Of a stretch of 64,000 nt of DNA, positions 21,599 to 32,333 are shown piece after piece. The first letter of the stretch is position 1, and each line of letters opens with the position of its first letter. The position numbers were made by a program, and so were the translations under genes. The stretch is from assembly GCA_030278955.1 (NCBI GenBank), contig JAOANR010000001.1, positions 41,938,890 through 42,002,889 on the forward strand. Reading direction: 5' to 3'. The notes below the pieces were generated by a model. That model saw only the letters and a list, made by a program, of their open reading frames with translations. It had not been told where the DNA came from and did not search any database. The stretch is from Hygrophila difformis. Its lineage: Eukaryota; Streptophyta; Magnoliopsida; Lamiales; Acanthaceae.

Positions 21599-21849
21599 GA
21601 TCACTGGCTAAATTCATTCAGCCTACGGGGAAGGGTGGAAGCAGTACCCCACAGTCAAGCAGGAATGAGATCACTCGGGAGGAGTTTGAAGAGCTCAATG
21701 CAACTCTGGAACGCTATGGACAGAAGTGGGAGGCTGTGGTGGACGAGTTACACAGGATGCGGGGAAGTCGTAGACCTCCATCTCCGGGCTCGGGAGATGA
21801 TGACCATGGAGGAGGTCATGGATTGGGAGGTGATATCACAGTTAGTTGA
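21599..21849 (+). pseudogene. C-terminal exon fragment of a CACTA-encoded protein
   Basis: After a good acceptor (ATGTTTTAG|GA) a frame of about 83 codons runs SLAKFIQPTGKGG...EEFEELNATLERYGQKWEAVVDELHRM and ends with a Gly/Asp/His-rich tail at TGA 21847-21849. It resembles the coiled C-terminus of plant CACTA accessory proteins (Transposase_24-like). Its donor exon is probably deleted. Identification is tentative. Confidence 0.5.
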
Positions 21850-22611
21850 GTGGATGTCACTTGTTAGTACTTTTTGGATTTATGTGGATTGTCAGATATT
21901 AGTTAACACTTTTGGATGGTGTCTTAATTACTTGGTGACATTTTGTGTAGTTTTTGACTTTTGAATACTGTTGGATGTTCTCTTACTATTTAGTAGTACT
22001 TGCTATGTTAGTATTGCATCTTTGAACTTATGATTTTTTTGGTTTGAATGTACATAATGTAGTTGCTATGTTAACTACAATGGAGAAGTCTAAATTTAAA
22101 GGTTTTAATGAGGTTCTATGGTGTAATTGGATGGTGTATGGTTGTTTGGATGGTATTGTTTGAATGAGTTTTTTTGGAACGGTTTGACAATGGTTTGAGA
22201 ATGTATTACTGCAGGTTGGAATATTGGATTGCTGCCATTTAAATTGGTCTGGTGGCCAGTATCAGAATTAGCGACCATCAAGTCCGGTCGCTAAATCGGT
22301 CTCTGAGACCAGCGACCGTCCACGACGGTCGCTAAAGCGAACCGTTATGTGGTCCGGGTTGGGGTTCAACGACCGTTATCAACGGTCGTTACAACGGTCG
22401 TAGATCTTAACGACCGGTCCGGACGGTCGTTAGGTCGGTCGTTACGTGGACGACCGCAACTGATGTTCGTCGCTGCGGAGTTAGTAACGAGCACTTTAGC
22501 GACCGTCACTCTGCGGTCGCTAAGACGGTCGCTGACTAATTTTAGCGACCCGTCTCTCTGTTTAGTGACCGCAAGTGACGGTCGCTATGCTGTTTTTTTC
22601 TTGTAGTGTTA

Positions 22612-23317
22612 TACTATATCAATATAGTCTAAAAGGAGAAAACATAAAAAATAAAATGAAAAAAAACATAATTTACACTCGCGGCTAATGTGAAAAATGG
22701 GCGGGAATGTGAAAAATATAAATAAAAAATTAAATCTTACAAAAAAAAAATGTTTCAACTTTATTATGGCAATTACATTTCCCACGCTCGTTAAATTATT
22801 TTGAAAATTACATGAATACATGTATAAATTGTACAGCAACCGAGTAATATATAATATGTCACTACCAATAATTTATACTTTCTCCGATTTTTTTTTATAA
22901 ATACTATGAATAAATCAATTGATAAATTAAAATTTAGAAATGACTTGCAAAAAACATTATTTAATGTACAATCTACACAAATTTCATAATGATATGATTT
23001 TGTGAGATGTATGACTATAGTTTGATCATTTTATTTTTATATTGTGATTTATTTAATTTAGTTTATCTATCCAATACAAATATTTATTTTCCATTGATGA
23101 ATATAATATCAATCTATAAAATATTTATTAAAGCTTTTTTTTAACATATTAAATATGATTTCAATTCATAAAGGATTTGTTGGTATTTAAATAATATTTA
23201 AATAATAAGGAGTATGATATCAACATATAAATTATACTCTACTATTCATAAGGGCTCATTCCTATTCCTAAGGGCCCATCACTATTCACAAAAGATTACT
23301 ATTCATAAGGACAATAG
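22612..23317. other. AT-rich intergenic DNA
   Basis: No coding signal. It contains the right half of the diverged direct repeat (to about 22880). At 23241-23310 there are three short repeats of (C)TATTCATAAGG / CTATTCCTAAGG close to the end of the LINE. Confidence 0.6.
22695..22880. repeat. Diverged direct repeat, right of the CACTA element
   Basis: Partner of 18885-19065, same orientation; see that entry for shared landmarks. Confidence 0.6.
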
Positions 23318-23353
23318 CTTTATTTTTCGGTAAAAGGGAGGGCCGAAGCCGTT

Positions 23354-26300
23354 TTATTCAAAAATATGAAGCGAATGGTACAACCCCATACAATCATGAA
23401 TCAAAGCATCCCGAATAAGATCGAGTGGACGGGTAAGATGTTCGGTTCCAAAAGGAAACCGAGTGTCTCTCAACAAAAGATCACATACCATATTAACTTC
23501 TCTAGGAATATAAGCAAAGCTAAGATGCCAACTCCAAGACTTCATATGATTGATCTTTGTGAAAGTCTCAGAAGCAGAACCAAAGGTGGTCGAATCAGAG
23601 TTGATAATAGAAATGGCTTGGCTAGAGTCACTTTCTACCTCCAAATGGGTAATTCCCAGTTCCTAGGCTTCTTGAAGTCCGAGAAGAATACCCCAAGCCT
23701 CAGCGTGCAATACGTCCATGGTGTGTTTCTTCATGCGAATACCACCAATCCAGTGTCCATTCGAGTCACGGATAACTCCTCCAGCCATGCTGAAAGTTGA
23801 GGATGAACTTCCATCACAATTTAGTTTAAACCAACCATCAGGGGGTTTACTCCATCTCTGTCGAGCCGGTCTCTAGTTCTTCCTGCCCGGAAACTTTGAT
23901 TTTGAAAGAGAAGAGATATAGCCTTGGCTACTACGAAGGATGGATGAATAGAGAGAGTTCCAGTTGGGCAAAGAAGTCCCAAAAAGGTGTTTACATCTGG
24001 TCTTCCAAATATTCCAGATGCCAAAAGCGAATGTTGCAGCAACCAGAACATCAACCTTAGAGTAGGTGTGGGACTCTATCCAGATTTGAATGGTCGAAAA
24101 CCTGAAAAATCTACTGGAGAAGCCAAGATGACGCCAAGTATTGGCCGAAGGAGGACAGTCTCTAAGTGCATGGAGGGCGCTGTTATGACTTCCACAAATG
24201 CAGCAATTATCATCAACACTGAGGTGTCTCTTGAAAGCCTCAGCTCCAGTCATGATCTTGTTGTGGTAGCATAGCCAAAGAAAGGCTCTTGCGCGTTGGG
24301 AGCAGGGCCATCGCCAGATGTGTTTCCAAATGGGCGAAGGGGCACCAGGGGTAGTCAGCGATGAATGAAGGGTTTCTCTAGCACTCTTGGTAGTGAATTT
24401 GCCATAAATACAAGGAATCCAACGTGGAGCATCGTCGGGATCATTGCACCTGGGAGGAGTGATCTGAATGATGATCCGGAGGATATCAATGGGCAACAGT
24501 TCTATCAGGAGGCTCATATTCCAGACATCACCAGTAGTGTAATAGCTCACAGTTTTTTCCAAGCCCATGACTGAAAGTGTTTGAAGTGCATGGTCCTGCA
24601 AAGGAGAAAGATTATCAATCCAGTGATCACACCAGAAAAGAGGTAAGAATTTCGGCCAAACTCTAAGGAGATCTTTAGCAAAATAGGACAAAGATTGGGA
24701 ATGAAGTTTGAATTTATGGTCCTTCCATCCATAGCGAGCTTTGAGAAGGTTAGTCCAAGTAGTATCCCTCTTAACCAGAGCCCAGCAATTCTTAAGGAGA
24801 AGAGCATCATTAAGGGACTCAAGTTTATGTATGCCAAGGCCTCCAGAAGCAGTGCTACTGGTGATGATCTCCCATGCAATCAAATGAGATTTCCTATGAT
24901 TTTGCGTAGAACCCCATAAGAAATTGCGACATATTTGTTCAATGTCAAGGATCACTCCTTTGGGAAACTTCAACACCTGCATAGGATAGATTACTAAAGC
25001 CTGGAGAACAGATTTAATGAGGGAAATACGACCAGCAAAACTAAGATATTTACTAGCCCAACCATTAAGTTTCGCATTCAACTTATCAATAATAAAATTG
25101 AAATGTGAAGATGAACGTTTTCCAGGAAGAATAGGAATGCCAAGATAAGTGCCAATAGAAGGAGATCTATGAATTCCTAAAATACTAATAATATCGTTAC
25201 TAACATTCCTGGGAACAGCTTTACCAAACACAACTTTGGATTTAGGCAGACTAATAGAGAGACCAGATTTTGAACAAAAAATCAGCAAGAATAGATTTGA
25301 TGATATAAGTATTATCAATAAATGCTTTTGAAAATAAAAGAATATCGTCAGCGAAGAAAATGTAAGGGATTTGGATAGAGTTCTTATTCCAAAAAGGAGG
25401 ATTCCACTGCCCAAGAGTGACAGCCTTATTGATCAAGTCTCCAAGACGTTCCATGCATAGAATAAAGATGTATGGGGACATAGGATCACCCTGTCTAATA
25501 CCACGCGAAGGCTTAAAGATATTAGATGGGATACCATTCCATTGGACCTGCATAGAAGCAGATTCAATACATGTCATGACAAGATTAACAAAAGGAGAAG
25601 GGAAACCAAAGAGATAGAGAGTTTCACGAATGAAGAGCCAATCCAGCTTATCATAAGCTTTTTCCAAGTCGAGTTTGATGGTCATAAAGCCCGGCTTAGC
25701 TGTTGATTTCTCCATATAGTGAGAGATTTCAGTACAAATGATGATATTGTCTTGAATGATGCGACCCGGAACAAAACTTGCTTGACCGGATGAGATGAGT
25801 TTAGGAAGGAGGTGGGCCATCCTGTTAGCTAGTGACTTGGTGAGGATTTTGTAGAGGACATTGCAAAGGCTTATTGGTCTAAATTGAGTGACCGATTTGG
25901 GATTAATGACCTTAGGAATAAGGACAAGCAAAGTCTGGTTGAATTCGTGGATCAAATGTGGAGAGTTGAAACATTTCTGGAGATGACTACAAACATCCTT
26001 GCCGATGATATTCCAGTTCTTTTGATAAAATGCAGCATGTAATCCGTCAGGTCCCGGCGCTTTAAGAGGAGCCATACACTTGACCGCTGCCCAGATCTCC
26101 TCATTAGAGAGAGGATTAATAAGATCATTCATATCAGAGGGAGAAAGTGAGGGAATGGTTCCGCAAAAGGATGGCTGACCAGGATTGTAGTTATCATCTT
26201 TCTTGTACAACTCCTCAAAAAAGTGTACAACCATAATCTGAATCTGACTAGGATCCGAGAGCACCACCCCATTAGCATCCTCAAGTATAGAGAAAAGTTT

Positions 26301-27898
26301 TTGGTCACGGCGGTATTTAACAAAGTGGTGGTAGAATTTAGTATTTTGATCACCAACAAAATCCCATTCTCTAACACTTCGCTGAATCTAGTCGAGTTCC
26401 TCTTCCTCAAGAATGTTAGAGAGCTCATAATTAAGCTGATCATGAAGGCGAACCAAAAAATAATTCTCTAATCAATTCCTGACAACCTAGCCCTGAGTCT
26501 GGATTTACGTCTGTGGAGAAGATTATTAGTTTGATTGTGCCAATGAGAAACATCGGCCTTGAGGAGGGACAGCTTACTGAGAAGAGAAGAATTATCTTGC
26601 CAGGTATCAGAAAGGGTCTTAGAGAAGCCTGGATGTGATTGCCATGCAATTCTGTACCTAAACACCTTTGGTCTCCGAGGATTGTTCTGGTAACCAGGTT
26701 GCAAGAGTCTAGTGAGAAGCGGAGCATGGTCAGACTGGAGTCGCGGTAAGATTTCCACCGTACAAGAGGGATAAAAAGTGGACCAAGCAGTGTTAGATAT
26801 AAGCCTATCCAAACGACGTTTGAGGGTTCCCCGGATCCAAGTAAATTTGTTGCCAAAGGTCTTCAGCTCAGACAGGTTATTAGTTACCATCCAATGATAA
26901 AGTTCAGAGCAAGAATTAAAGGAATTGGAACCACCACTTGACTCAGACAAACAGGCAATACAATTTAAATCCCCGCCAACCAACCATGGCCCTAAACTGT
27001 TGGCACAAATCCTGGATAATTCTGGCCACAAACAAACACGAAGAATTCTACTGGGAGCCGCATAAACAAATGTAATATGCATGGGGTTATTCTGGAATGA
27101 AATAGAAATTGCGGATGGCATTCCAATACATCCACCTGAACGTTATCATTAGGGATGAAAACGGTACGGATACGGTCGGATAGTGTCGGATACGGATATT
27201 ATCCATATTTTTTTTGTCGAATTCGGTATCGAATACGGATGGGCCGGATACGAATACGGTTTCGGATATTTCGGATTATGGATATGGTACGAATACAGGA
27301 CGGATATATGACGGATACGGATTCAATCGGATACAGATTATCGGATAATTTTTTATAATCTTTTTTGAAAATTTGATATTTTTTTATAATTATTAATCAT
27401 TTTTAATTATTAAATAATAATATATTAATATATTCGGATATCCATATTTAAAATCCGGATAATATCCTATCAATTTTCGGATACGGTCGGATATTCTCGG
27501 ATACGGTTAGATATTTTCGGATACGGATACGAATGCGGATATTAAAATACGGATTCGGATACGAATTTTGAAATATCCGTCCGGATAGTCAAAAACGGAT
27601 TCGGATTCGAATATAATCGGATACGGCATCGGATCGGTCGGATATTTACCGTACCGCTTTCATCCCTAGTTATCATTCCAAAGGAGCCAAATTCCTCCAG
27701 AAAAACCGACAGCTTCAACCCTGAAGGAGTTGGAGAAGCCACTTCTCCTAATGAAATTATCAGCCCGTTCACCACTAATGCGGGTTCGAACAATACAGCA
27801 AGATCGACTTTGTGATGAGTAGTCATGTCCCGAAATTCCCTGCGAAAGCTACTCGAGCCGGCGCCCTGTACATTCCAACAAATAAAGGAGAAAGACAT
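23354..27898 (-). pseudogene. LINE ORF2 remnant: endonuclease, RT, zf-RVT, RNase H
   Basis: Reading the minus strand: the endonuclease start (FICWNVQGAG) at 27898-27677; a MITE (27150-27668); then the rest of the endonuclease (GGDLNCI, LQSDHAP) from 27121 to 26468; a broken linker with stop codons (26470-26270); RT at 26267-25251 (PLKAPGPDG, YRPISLCNV-type block, GIRQGDPMSPYIF, FFADDILL); a frame change just after FADD; thumb and zinc-binding region at 25414-23873 (CCICGSHNSALHALRDCP); and RNase H (LNCDGSSSS; E; VESDSSQ) to 23354 with a stop near 23645. At least four lesions besides the MITE make it inactive. Unlike the LINE at 11611 it keeps GDLN in the endonuclease. Confidence 0.88.
27150..27668. 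mobile_element. hAT-type MITE made of GGATACGG repeats
   Basis: The element starts TAGGGATGAAAACGGTACGG and ends with its inverse CCGTACCGCTTTCATCCCTA (one mismatch). It is flanked by an exact 8-bp duplication, GTTATCAT (27142-27149 and 27669-27676), the hAT signature. Its 519 bp are built from dozens of CGGATA(C)GG-type repeats around an AT-rich centre, with no coding capacity. It interrupts the endonuclease domain of the LINE. Confidence 0.92.
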
Positions 27899-27900
27899 GA

Positions 27901-28614
27901 ATAAAAGTTTAGAGGTTACCCATAACGCACCATTTATTTATTTGTTTATTTATTTTTATACAGAACCACATGGCATCATCAAACACAAGGTTAAACTTGC
28001 AAAATAATAGCACTATATCCATATATTTCATAATTGTTCCCATTGATTTTTCCATAACCAAATACACCGCCTCTACCATTTAAATACTATGCCCAAATCA
28101 TACCAGCCCTAATTTCCTCTGCAAACAGACATTACTTTGCATCGGTCTTTTCATTATTCGATCAAATTAATTAGTGTATCATACACTAATTAAAAGAAAA
28201 AAAATTAAAAACTAAAAGAATTGGGGTATAGGACCGCCTTTAGCTAAAAATATTTAGACCCCATTTGTTATCTCTTAGCACAAGAAGTTTTGCATTAAGA
28301 ACATTTGTAACAAATAAGTGTTACCACACCCTCTTAACAGTTATTTTTCTCTTATTCACAAAGAGTTAAATCTTCATCCCATGACTATCCCAATATAAAT
28401 CACTTATAGGACATCTTATCCATAAAAAGTGACGTGATGAGAGTTTTTACCTCTTATTCTATCAAAGAATACCTTAGTGAAATAAGAAATGGGAGTTTTT
28501 TTACCTCTTTGATAGTAGTACCAAACAAATAAGTGATAAGAGTAACAAACAGGACAGAGGCAAGGATTTTTTGACCCAGTTCCAATTTCTCAATCCTACA
28601 TCTACTAAACAAAT
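27901..28614. other. AT-rich intergenic DNA
   Basis: No gene seen. The part 28256-28556 has weak inverted ends (CCCCATTTGTTATCTCTTA against GTCCTGTTTGTTACTCTTA) and could be an old MITE, but no target duplication is visible. Confidence 0.45.
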
Positions 28615-28850
28615 AAAATGAAATTCCTTCAAAGTTGATCAATATAGTACTACTACACAGATGTTTTTCGCTGAATACGAGTACTACACAGATGTTCATT
28701 CATAGACAACTTCACATTACCAAAAAAAGCAAAAGGAATACCATGAGATGCTTCAAGTAGCCTTCATGGAATTTTCAAACTACTACTCCCTAGTGAGAGT
28801 CAAAAAGGCCTAATATGTATATATTCCATTTAAACACCATATATAACTAA

Positions 28851-29882
28851 TTAAGGAAGTGCAGGAAAGATGTGCACATCCATTACAACATTGTTGGGCT
28901 TGTTTCTAATGAGTTCAAAGGCACAAACATCTCTCATCTTAAGCTCATTTCCCAAATAGAACTCATGCCACCCCTTCCCGAACGTGCATCTCGATAGACC
29001 TATTTTTTGACAATACAGCGTCACCGGCCATTCTCTTCTACTGGGATCTCTCAGAATCACACTTTTCTCTTTTCCGATATCATTTGAACTCCAAAACTTG
29101 CCCGGAATATTCTGAATGAAACAAGATCGATCAAACAAGAAGCACATGTAATTTATCTTTGATGGGCTAGCATTGAATAGGATTTAGAGGATAATTAAAA
29201 AGGGCTCTCACCACAAGGGACCTCTTTTCCGCATGATAAGGCTTCATTGTGAGAATAAAAAAGGGCTTTTTGCTTTTGAATAATGTCCCTTCTGCATACC
29301 CCTTCTCATCTGCCTCTGAAATCATTGGTTGGAATTAAACCAAATATATAACGAATGTTTTCATGTTATATCTATAACTATGGAAATCAAGATTTACTCT
29401 TCTTGGATGTATCTTTTGGGTCTCTCTTTAGGGCACCCAAATTGAACCCTTTCTCACAGCCGCTTGCGTCGAACACATAAGCATTGAAATGAAAGTTGCC
29501 AGTGTGTTTAAAGACTAATAAATCCCCAATGCTCAATTCATGGGCATGTACAAAATCAGGCCATCCATCTCTGAAGCTGATTAACCCTAATTCTTGATTT
29601 CTGCACATTTGCATTTTCCATCTTCCTTTACAGCTTTTGACGATTGCCTCAACTGATGATCTTTCAAGTTTGAGCTTCTTGCAAAGTGCTGCTGGCAGAT
29701 TCTGATTATAGGAAAGTATGGGCAAATAAAAAGATGCAAAAAACGACATTCTTTGGATAATAAGAAAACTGGTTTTCAGTTAATTAGTTGTTCCATATAG
29801 ATGTAGTACTCACCAGCGCCAGATGAAAACCAGGCATCAGAATCTTGAAGAAACGTTCTCTTCCTGCGAGTTGTATCTCCAT
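28851..29882 (-). CDS. REM-like transcription factor with two B3 domains (four exons)
   Basis: Exons on the minus strand are 29882-29814, 29701-29398, 29315-29212 and 29111-28851. All introns are GT-AG and the phases fit, giving 245 residues. Start ATG 29882-29880 opens MEIQLAGRERFFKILMPGF, a standard B3 first strand. The first B3 domain spans about residues 8-98 (GWPDFVHAHELSIGDLLVF), a Lys-rich linker follows, and the second B3 spans about 140-240 (KSKKPFFILTMKPYHAEK; IPGKFW; GWHEFYLGNELKMRDVCAFEL). B3 domains bind DNA in the nucleus; REM genes often act in reproductive meristems. A TATATTTAA lies about 40 bp upstream of the ATG. No lesion is seen. The exact regulatory role is unknown. This is the only host gene in the window that looks intact. 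Confidence 0.9.
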
Positions 29883-29920
29883 TTTCAGCTCCAAAGATAC
29901 CAAAATACCCAAAAGCACCG

Positions 29921-29929
29921 TTAAATATA
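29921..29929 (-). promoter_or_regulatory. TATA-like box of the B3 gene
   Basis: On the minus strand TATATTTAA stands about 40 bp before the start codon. The corresponding site in the second copy has lost this motif. The short spacing means a very short 5' UTR, or that translation uses this ATG from an upstream start. Confidence 0.45.
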
Positions 29930-29998
29930 GTAAGAAGTGGCTGGAAAACTGATTGATTTGTTTTCGTGTAGATTAGAACAATCTATGTACTCCAGGCG

Positions 29999-30220
29999 AT
30001 GGCAGAAGATCACGAGATGATCGACGAACCCTGGCACCCCAATGCGATGATGGCGGCTCCGCTGACAATGGATGGCGGCGGAGCACCGGTGCCCGGCGAT
30101 TGGCAGCGGCCGGCGGACAAGCAAAAGGAAAGGGAGAACAGGAGAGATTTTGGGAAGTCAAAATTTTGGAAAGTTGTCAAAATTTGGACAAATGTGGCTT
30201 TTATATTGCTAAGGTTTTGA
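29999..30220 (+). other. GC-rich divergent ORF or exon fragment, uncertain
   Basis: A 73-codon frame (MAEDHEMIDEPWHPNAMMAAP...) starts 117 bp upstream of the B3 gene on the opposite strand. Positions 29990-30125 are much richer in GC than the flanks. It could be the first exon of a divergently transcribed gene whose remainder was displaced by the CACTA-like insertion, or a chance frame. I recognise no family, and find no clear splice donor. Confidence 0.2.
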
Positions 30221-30843
30221 GCACCCTAATGGACCTTAACGGGCCTACAAACCCAAAATTAAGCACGCAAATCTGTTTTGAAAAAATTTTAATCAGACAA
30301 ATTGCGCGATAGACATCTAATAACTCAATAAAACAAATATTAAGGCCCATCCATTTGTCGGCCCAATTGCCAAATGCTCGGCCAAGTCCCTAAAAATATC
30401 CGGTAGAGGGGACTAAAGAATAGGAGTGGAATAAGTAAGGTGAACATGATACAAGGAAAGAATTTCGATCAGACACCATACAAGAAAAAACTCAATTACC
30501 GACACCAATCCGGACCACCATAGTCCGGGTCGGATTTACCGACCCCAAAATAGGGTCGGTAATATATAGCCGTTATTGGGACCCGGGGCATTCGACAACC
30601 AGAACACCGACCACAATTGATGTGGTCGGCGTTACGGACCCCATTACCAACACCATTTGGGGTCGGTAACAATTACCGACCCCAATTTGGGGTCTGTAGT
30701 TGTTTTCAATTTTTTTTAATTTTTATTTTTTTCCATTATTTATTATTTATTTTATATTTTATTCAATATTTATTTGATTATTTATATAATTTAATTATTT
30801 ATTTATTTGAGAAAATTATTTATCTATTTATTTATTTATTTAA

Positions 30844-31008
30844 TTTTTTTTTTGCTGAACAGTCTATACAGGCTAGGAAGTGGTGGGAGCTCATACCATA
30901 CAATTACAAAGGGAAAAAGGAAAGGGAATGGGGCCGGGTGGTTATTGAACCCTCAACCTAAAGGTTGAGAACTAAGGGCGTAACCACTTGGGCTAAGTCT
31001 CAATCCCC
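30844..31008 (-). mobile_element. SINE 1 (tRNA-derived) inside the CACTA-like element
   Basis: On the minus strand it begins GGGGATTGAGACTTAGCCCAAG. Box A is TAGCCCAAGTGG (30995-30984) and box B GGTTCAATAAC (30951-30941), at the spacing of an internal Pol III promoter. It ends in a ten-base A tail (T run 30844-30853 on the plus strand). It is closely related to SINE 2. Confidence 0.8.
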
Positions 31009-31390
31009 TATTAATTTAATTATTGAATTCAATAATTTATTTAATTAATTTTATTTTTAATTTTTGACTCATAGTATTTTTATTAAAAATAAATTTATGT
31101 TATTATATATTTACATTTGTTTTAATTTTGAATAATTTTATTATTTTAATTAATTCATTGATTTCAATTTTTCTTGATTTAATTAATTTTATTTTATATT
31201 TTATTTAATTAATAAATTCTTTATTATTTAATTAATATAATTTTAGTTTATATTTTATATTTCTATTTAATTAAGTATAAGAAAGTCAATTTAGCGACCA
31301 AAATTTGCGATCGAACATATTGAATCGCTATTACCGATAGAATTAGCGACCGAATTATTCATATGAATTATTGAATTTTATTTTGCATAT

Positions 31391-31591
31391 GTTATTTTTA
31401 ATTTTTTTTTTTTTTTGAATGAGCTATTGAGGGCCTGGAAATTGGTGGTGCGAGCCCATGTCACACAATTACAAAGAGAATAAAATGGAGGGATAGGGGG
31501 CCGGTGGGGATCGAACCTCCAACCTTCCGTTGGAAGCCTAGGAACTTAACCACTTGGGCTAAGTTCTCATCCCCTGTTATTTTTAATTTTT
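31391..31591 (-). mobile_element. SINE 2 with 16-bp target duplication
   Basis: The SINE body is 31402-31575 on the minus strand. Box A is TAGCCCAAGTGG (31561-31550), box B GGTTCGATCC (31517-31508), and a poly(A) tail is seen as a T run at 31402-31416. The 16-bp GTTATTTTTAATTTTT at 31391-31406 recurs at 31576-31591, which proves retroposition into the CACTA-like element. The tail and the left duplication overlap in T residues. Confidence 0.88.
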
Positions 31592-31865
31592 ATTATGGAA
31601 GTTATATTTTTATAAAATTTTTAATTTAATTAATATTTAATCATATTGATTTCCGTTTTCATAAATTTTATTAGTGTTTTAATTAATTTTACCCATTTAA
31701 TTTAATTTTATATTTTATTTAATTAATGAATTATTCTGTTATTTATTTAATTCATATCAATTTTTATATTAATCTTTAAGTTATTAATTTACACATTTAT
31801 ACATAAAAATATTATACTATATATTTAACAAATTGCATATGATAACATGAAAAATTATGTATCCG

Positions 31866-31918
31866 GATGGCACGCGCACGGGTAAGAAATCCACTTCACC
31901 TAGGTTCGAATCCCCTCT
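31866..31918 (+). other. tRNA-like module 3 (possible SINE head)
   Basis: GGTTCGAATCCCC at 31903-31915 is a good box B, with a weak box A-like TGGCACGCGCACGGG about 30 nt upstream. A (TA)n run follows. It cannot be folded by eye into a full tRNA. Confidence 0.4.
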
Positions 31919-31984
31919 TCAGCATTGGGGAAGAATTAATATATATATATATATGACACGTGGCGGCTTCTCATTGGCGGTGCG

Positions 31985-32056
31985 AAGGGGTAGCCCAGCT
32001 GGTTAAGGTTGTGACTAAGTGAGGCTGAGGTGGTGGGTTCGAGCTCTTCTTTAGCA
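31985..32056 (+). other. tRNA-like module 4 (possible SINE head)
   Basis: TAGCCCAGCTGGTT (31991-32004) is a good box A and GGGTTCGAGCTC (32036-32047) a good box B, at normal Pol III spacing. The arrangement resembles Au-type plant SINE heads. No A tail or duplication was found, so it may be truncated or half of a dimer with module 3. Confidence 0.5.
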
Positions 32057-32333
32057 CATTTTATTTCATATAAGAGATTTACCGACCCCGACTTGGGGTC
32101 GGTAATTTCTAGACCACAAGGTCCCCGTCCCTAAATTACCGACCCCATTTTTGGTCGGTAATGGGGTCGGGAAATCTACCGACCCACTTGGGGTCGGTAA
32201 TGGGGTCGATAAAGCCACCGACCACAGGCTCCCGTGGTCGGCTTTGGATTACCTACCAGCGTTTTACCGACCCGGGTTTGGGGTCGATAATGGGGTCGGT
32301 AAGGGCCTAAACGACCCGACTTTTTTTGTAGTG

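Larger units (their letters stand above)
19087..22608. mobile_element. CACTA (En/Spm) DNA transposon, internally deleted
   Basis: The ends CACTACAAGAAAAAAACAG and CTGTTTTTTTCTTGTAGTG are perfect inverted repeats of 19 bp, flanked by TTA at 19084-19086 and 22609-22611, the 3-bp target duplication expected for CACTA. Subterminal zones 19108-19310 and 22265-22590 are packed with (A)GCGACCG / CGGTCG(T/C) motifs on both strands, the presumed binding sites of the element's DNA-binding protein. At 3522 bp, with only a transposase-associated domain fragment left, it is a nonautonomous derivative. Confidence 0.95.
23318..27900 (-). mobile_element. 5'-truncated L1-type LINE, decayed, split by a MITE
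   Basis: On the minus strand the element starts close to the ORF2 start (27898) with no ORF1 and ends in a 3' UTR with AATAAAA and an A-rich tail near 23318-23335. It carries endonuclease, RT, zinc-binding and RNase H blocks in order, with several frame breaks. I could not find a convincing target duplication. It belongs to a different L1 family from the LINE at 10031. Confidence 0.85.
28615..30010. repeat. Segmental duplicate, copy 1 (contains the intact B3 gene)
   Basis: From 'GAAATTCCTTC.AAGTT' to about the 5' flank of the gene, this 1.4-kb segment matches 33028-34480 in direct orientation, covering the 3' flank, all exons and introns, and about 100 bp upstream. The two copies are about 4.4 kb apart. 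Confidence 0.8.
30474..32333. mobile_element. CACTA-like nonautonomous element carrying SINEs
   Basis: The left end (CACCATACAAGAAAAAACT) and the inverse of the right end (CACTACAAAAAAAGTCGG) resemble CACTA termini; the left has a small insertion. Both ends are packed with ACCGACCCC / GGGGTCGGTAA motifs (30510-30690 and 32080-32310), a subterminal motif different from that of the element at 19087. There is no transposase. The AT-rich interior (30700-32040) contains two SINEs and two further tRNA-like modules. The target duplication is unclear (AGA versus AAG). Confidence 0.78.

Noticed and set aside
28256..28556. Possible old hAT-like MITE
   Set aside because: Inverted ends match only weakly and no 8-bp duplication is visible, so it is only mentioned in the gap entry.
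31866..32056. Functional tRNA genes
   Set aside because: Box A and B motifs are present but no full cloverleaf, anticodon arm or acceptor pairing could be read; they fit SINE heads.
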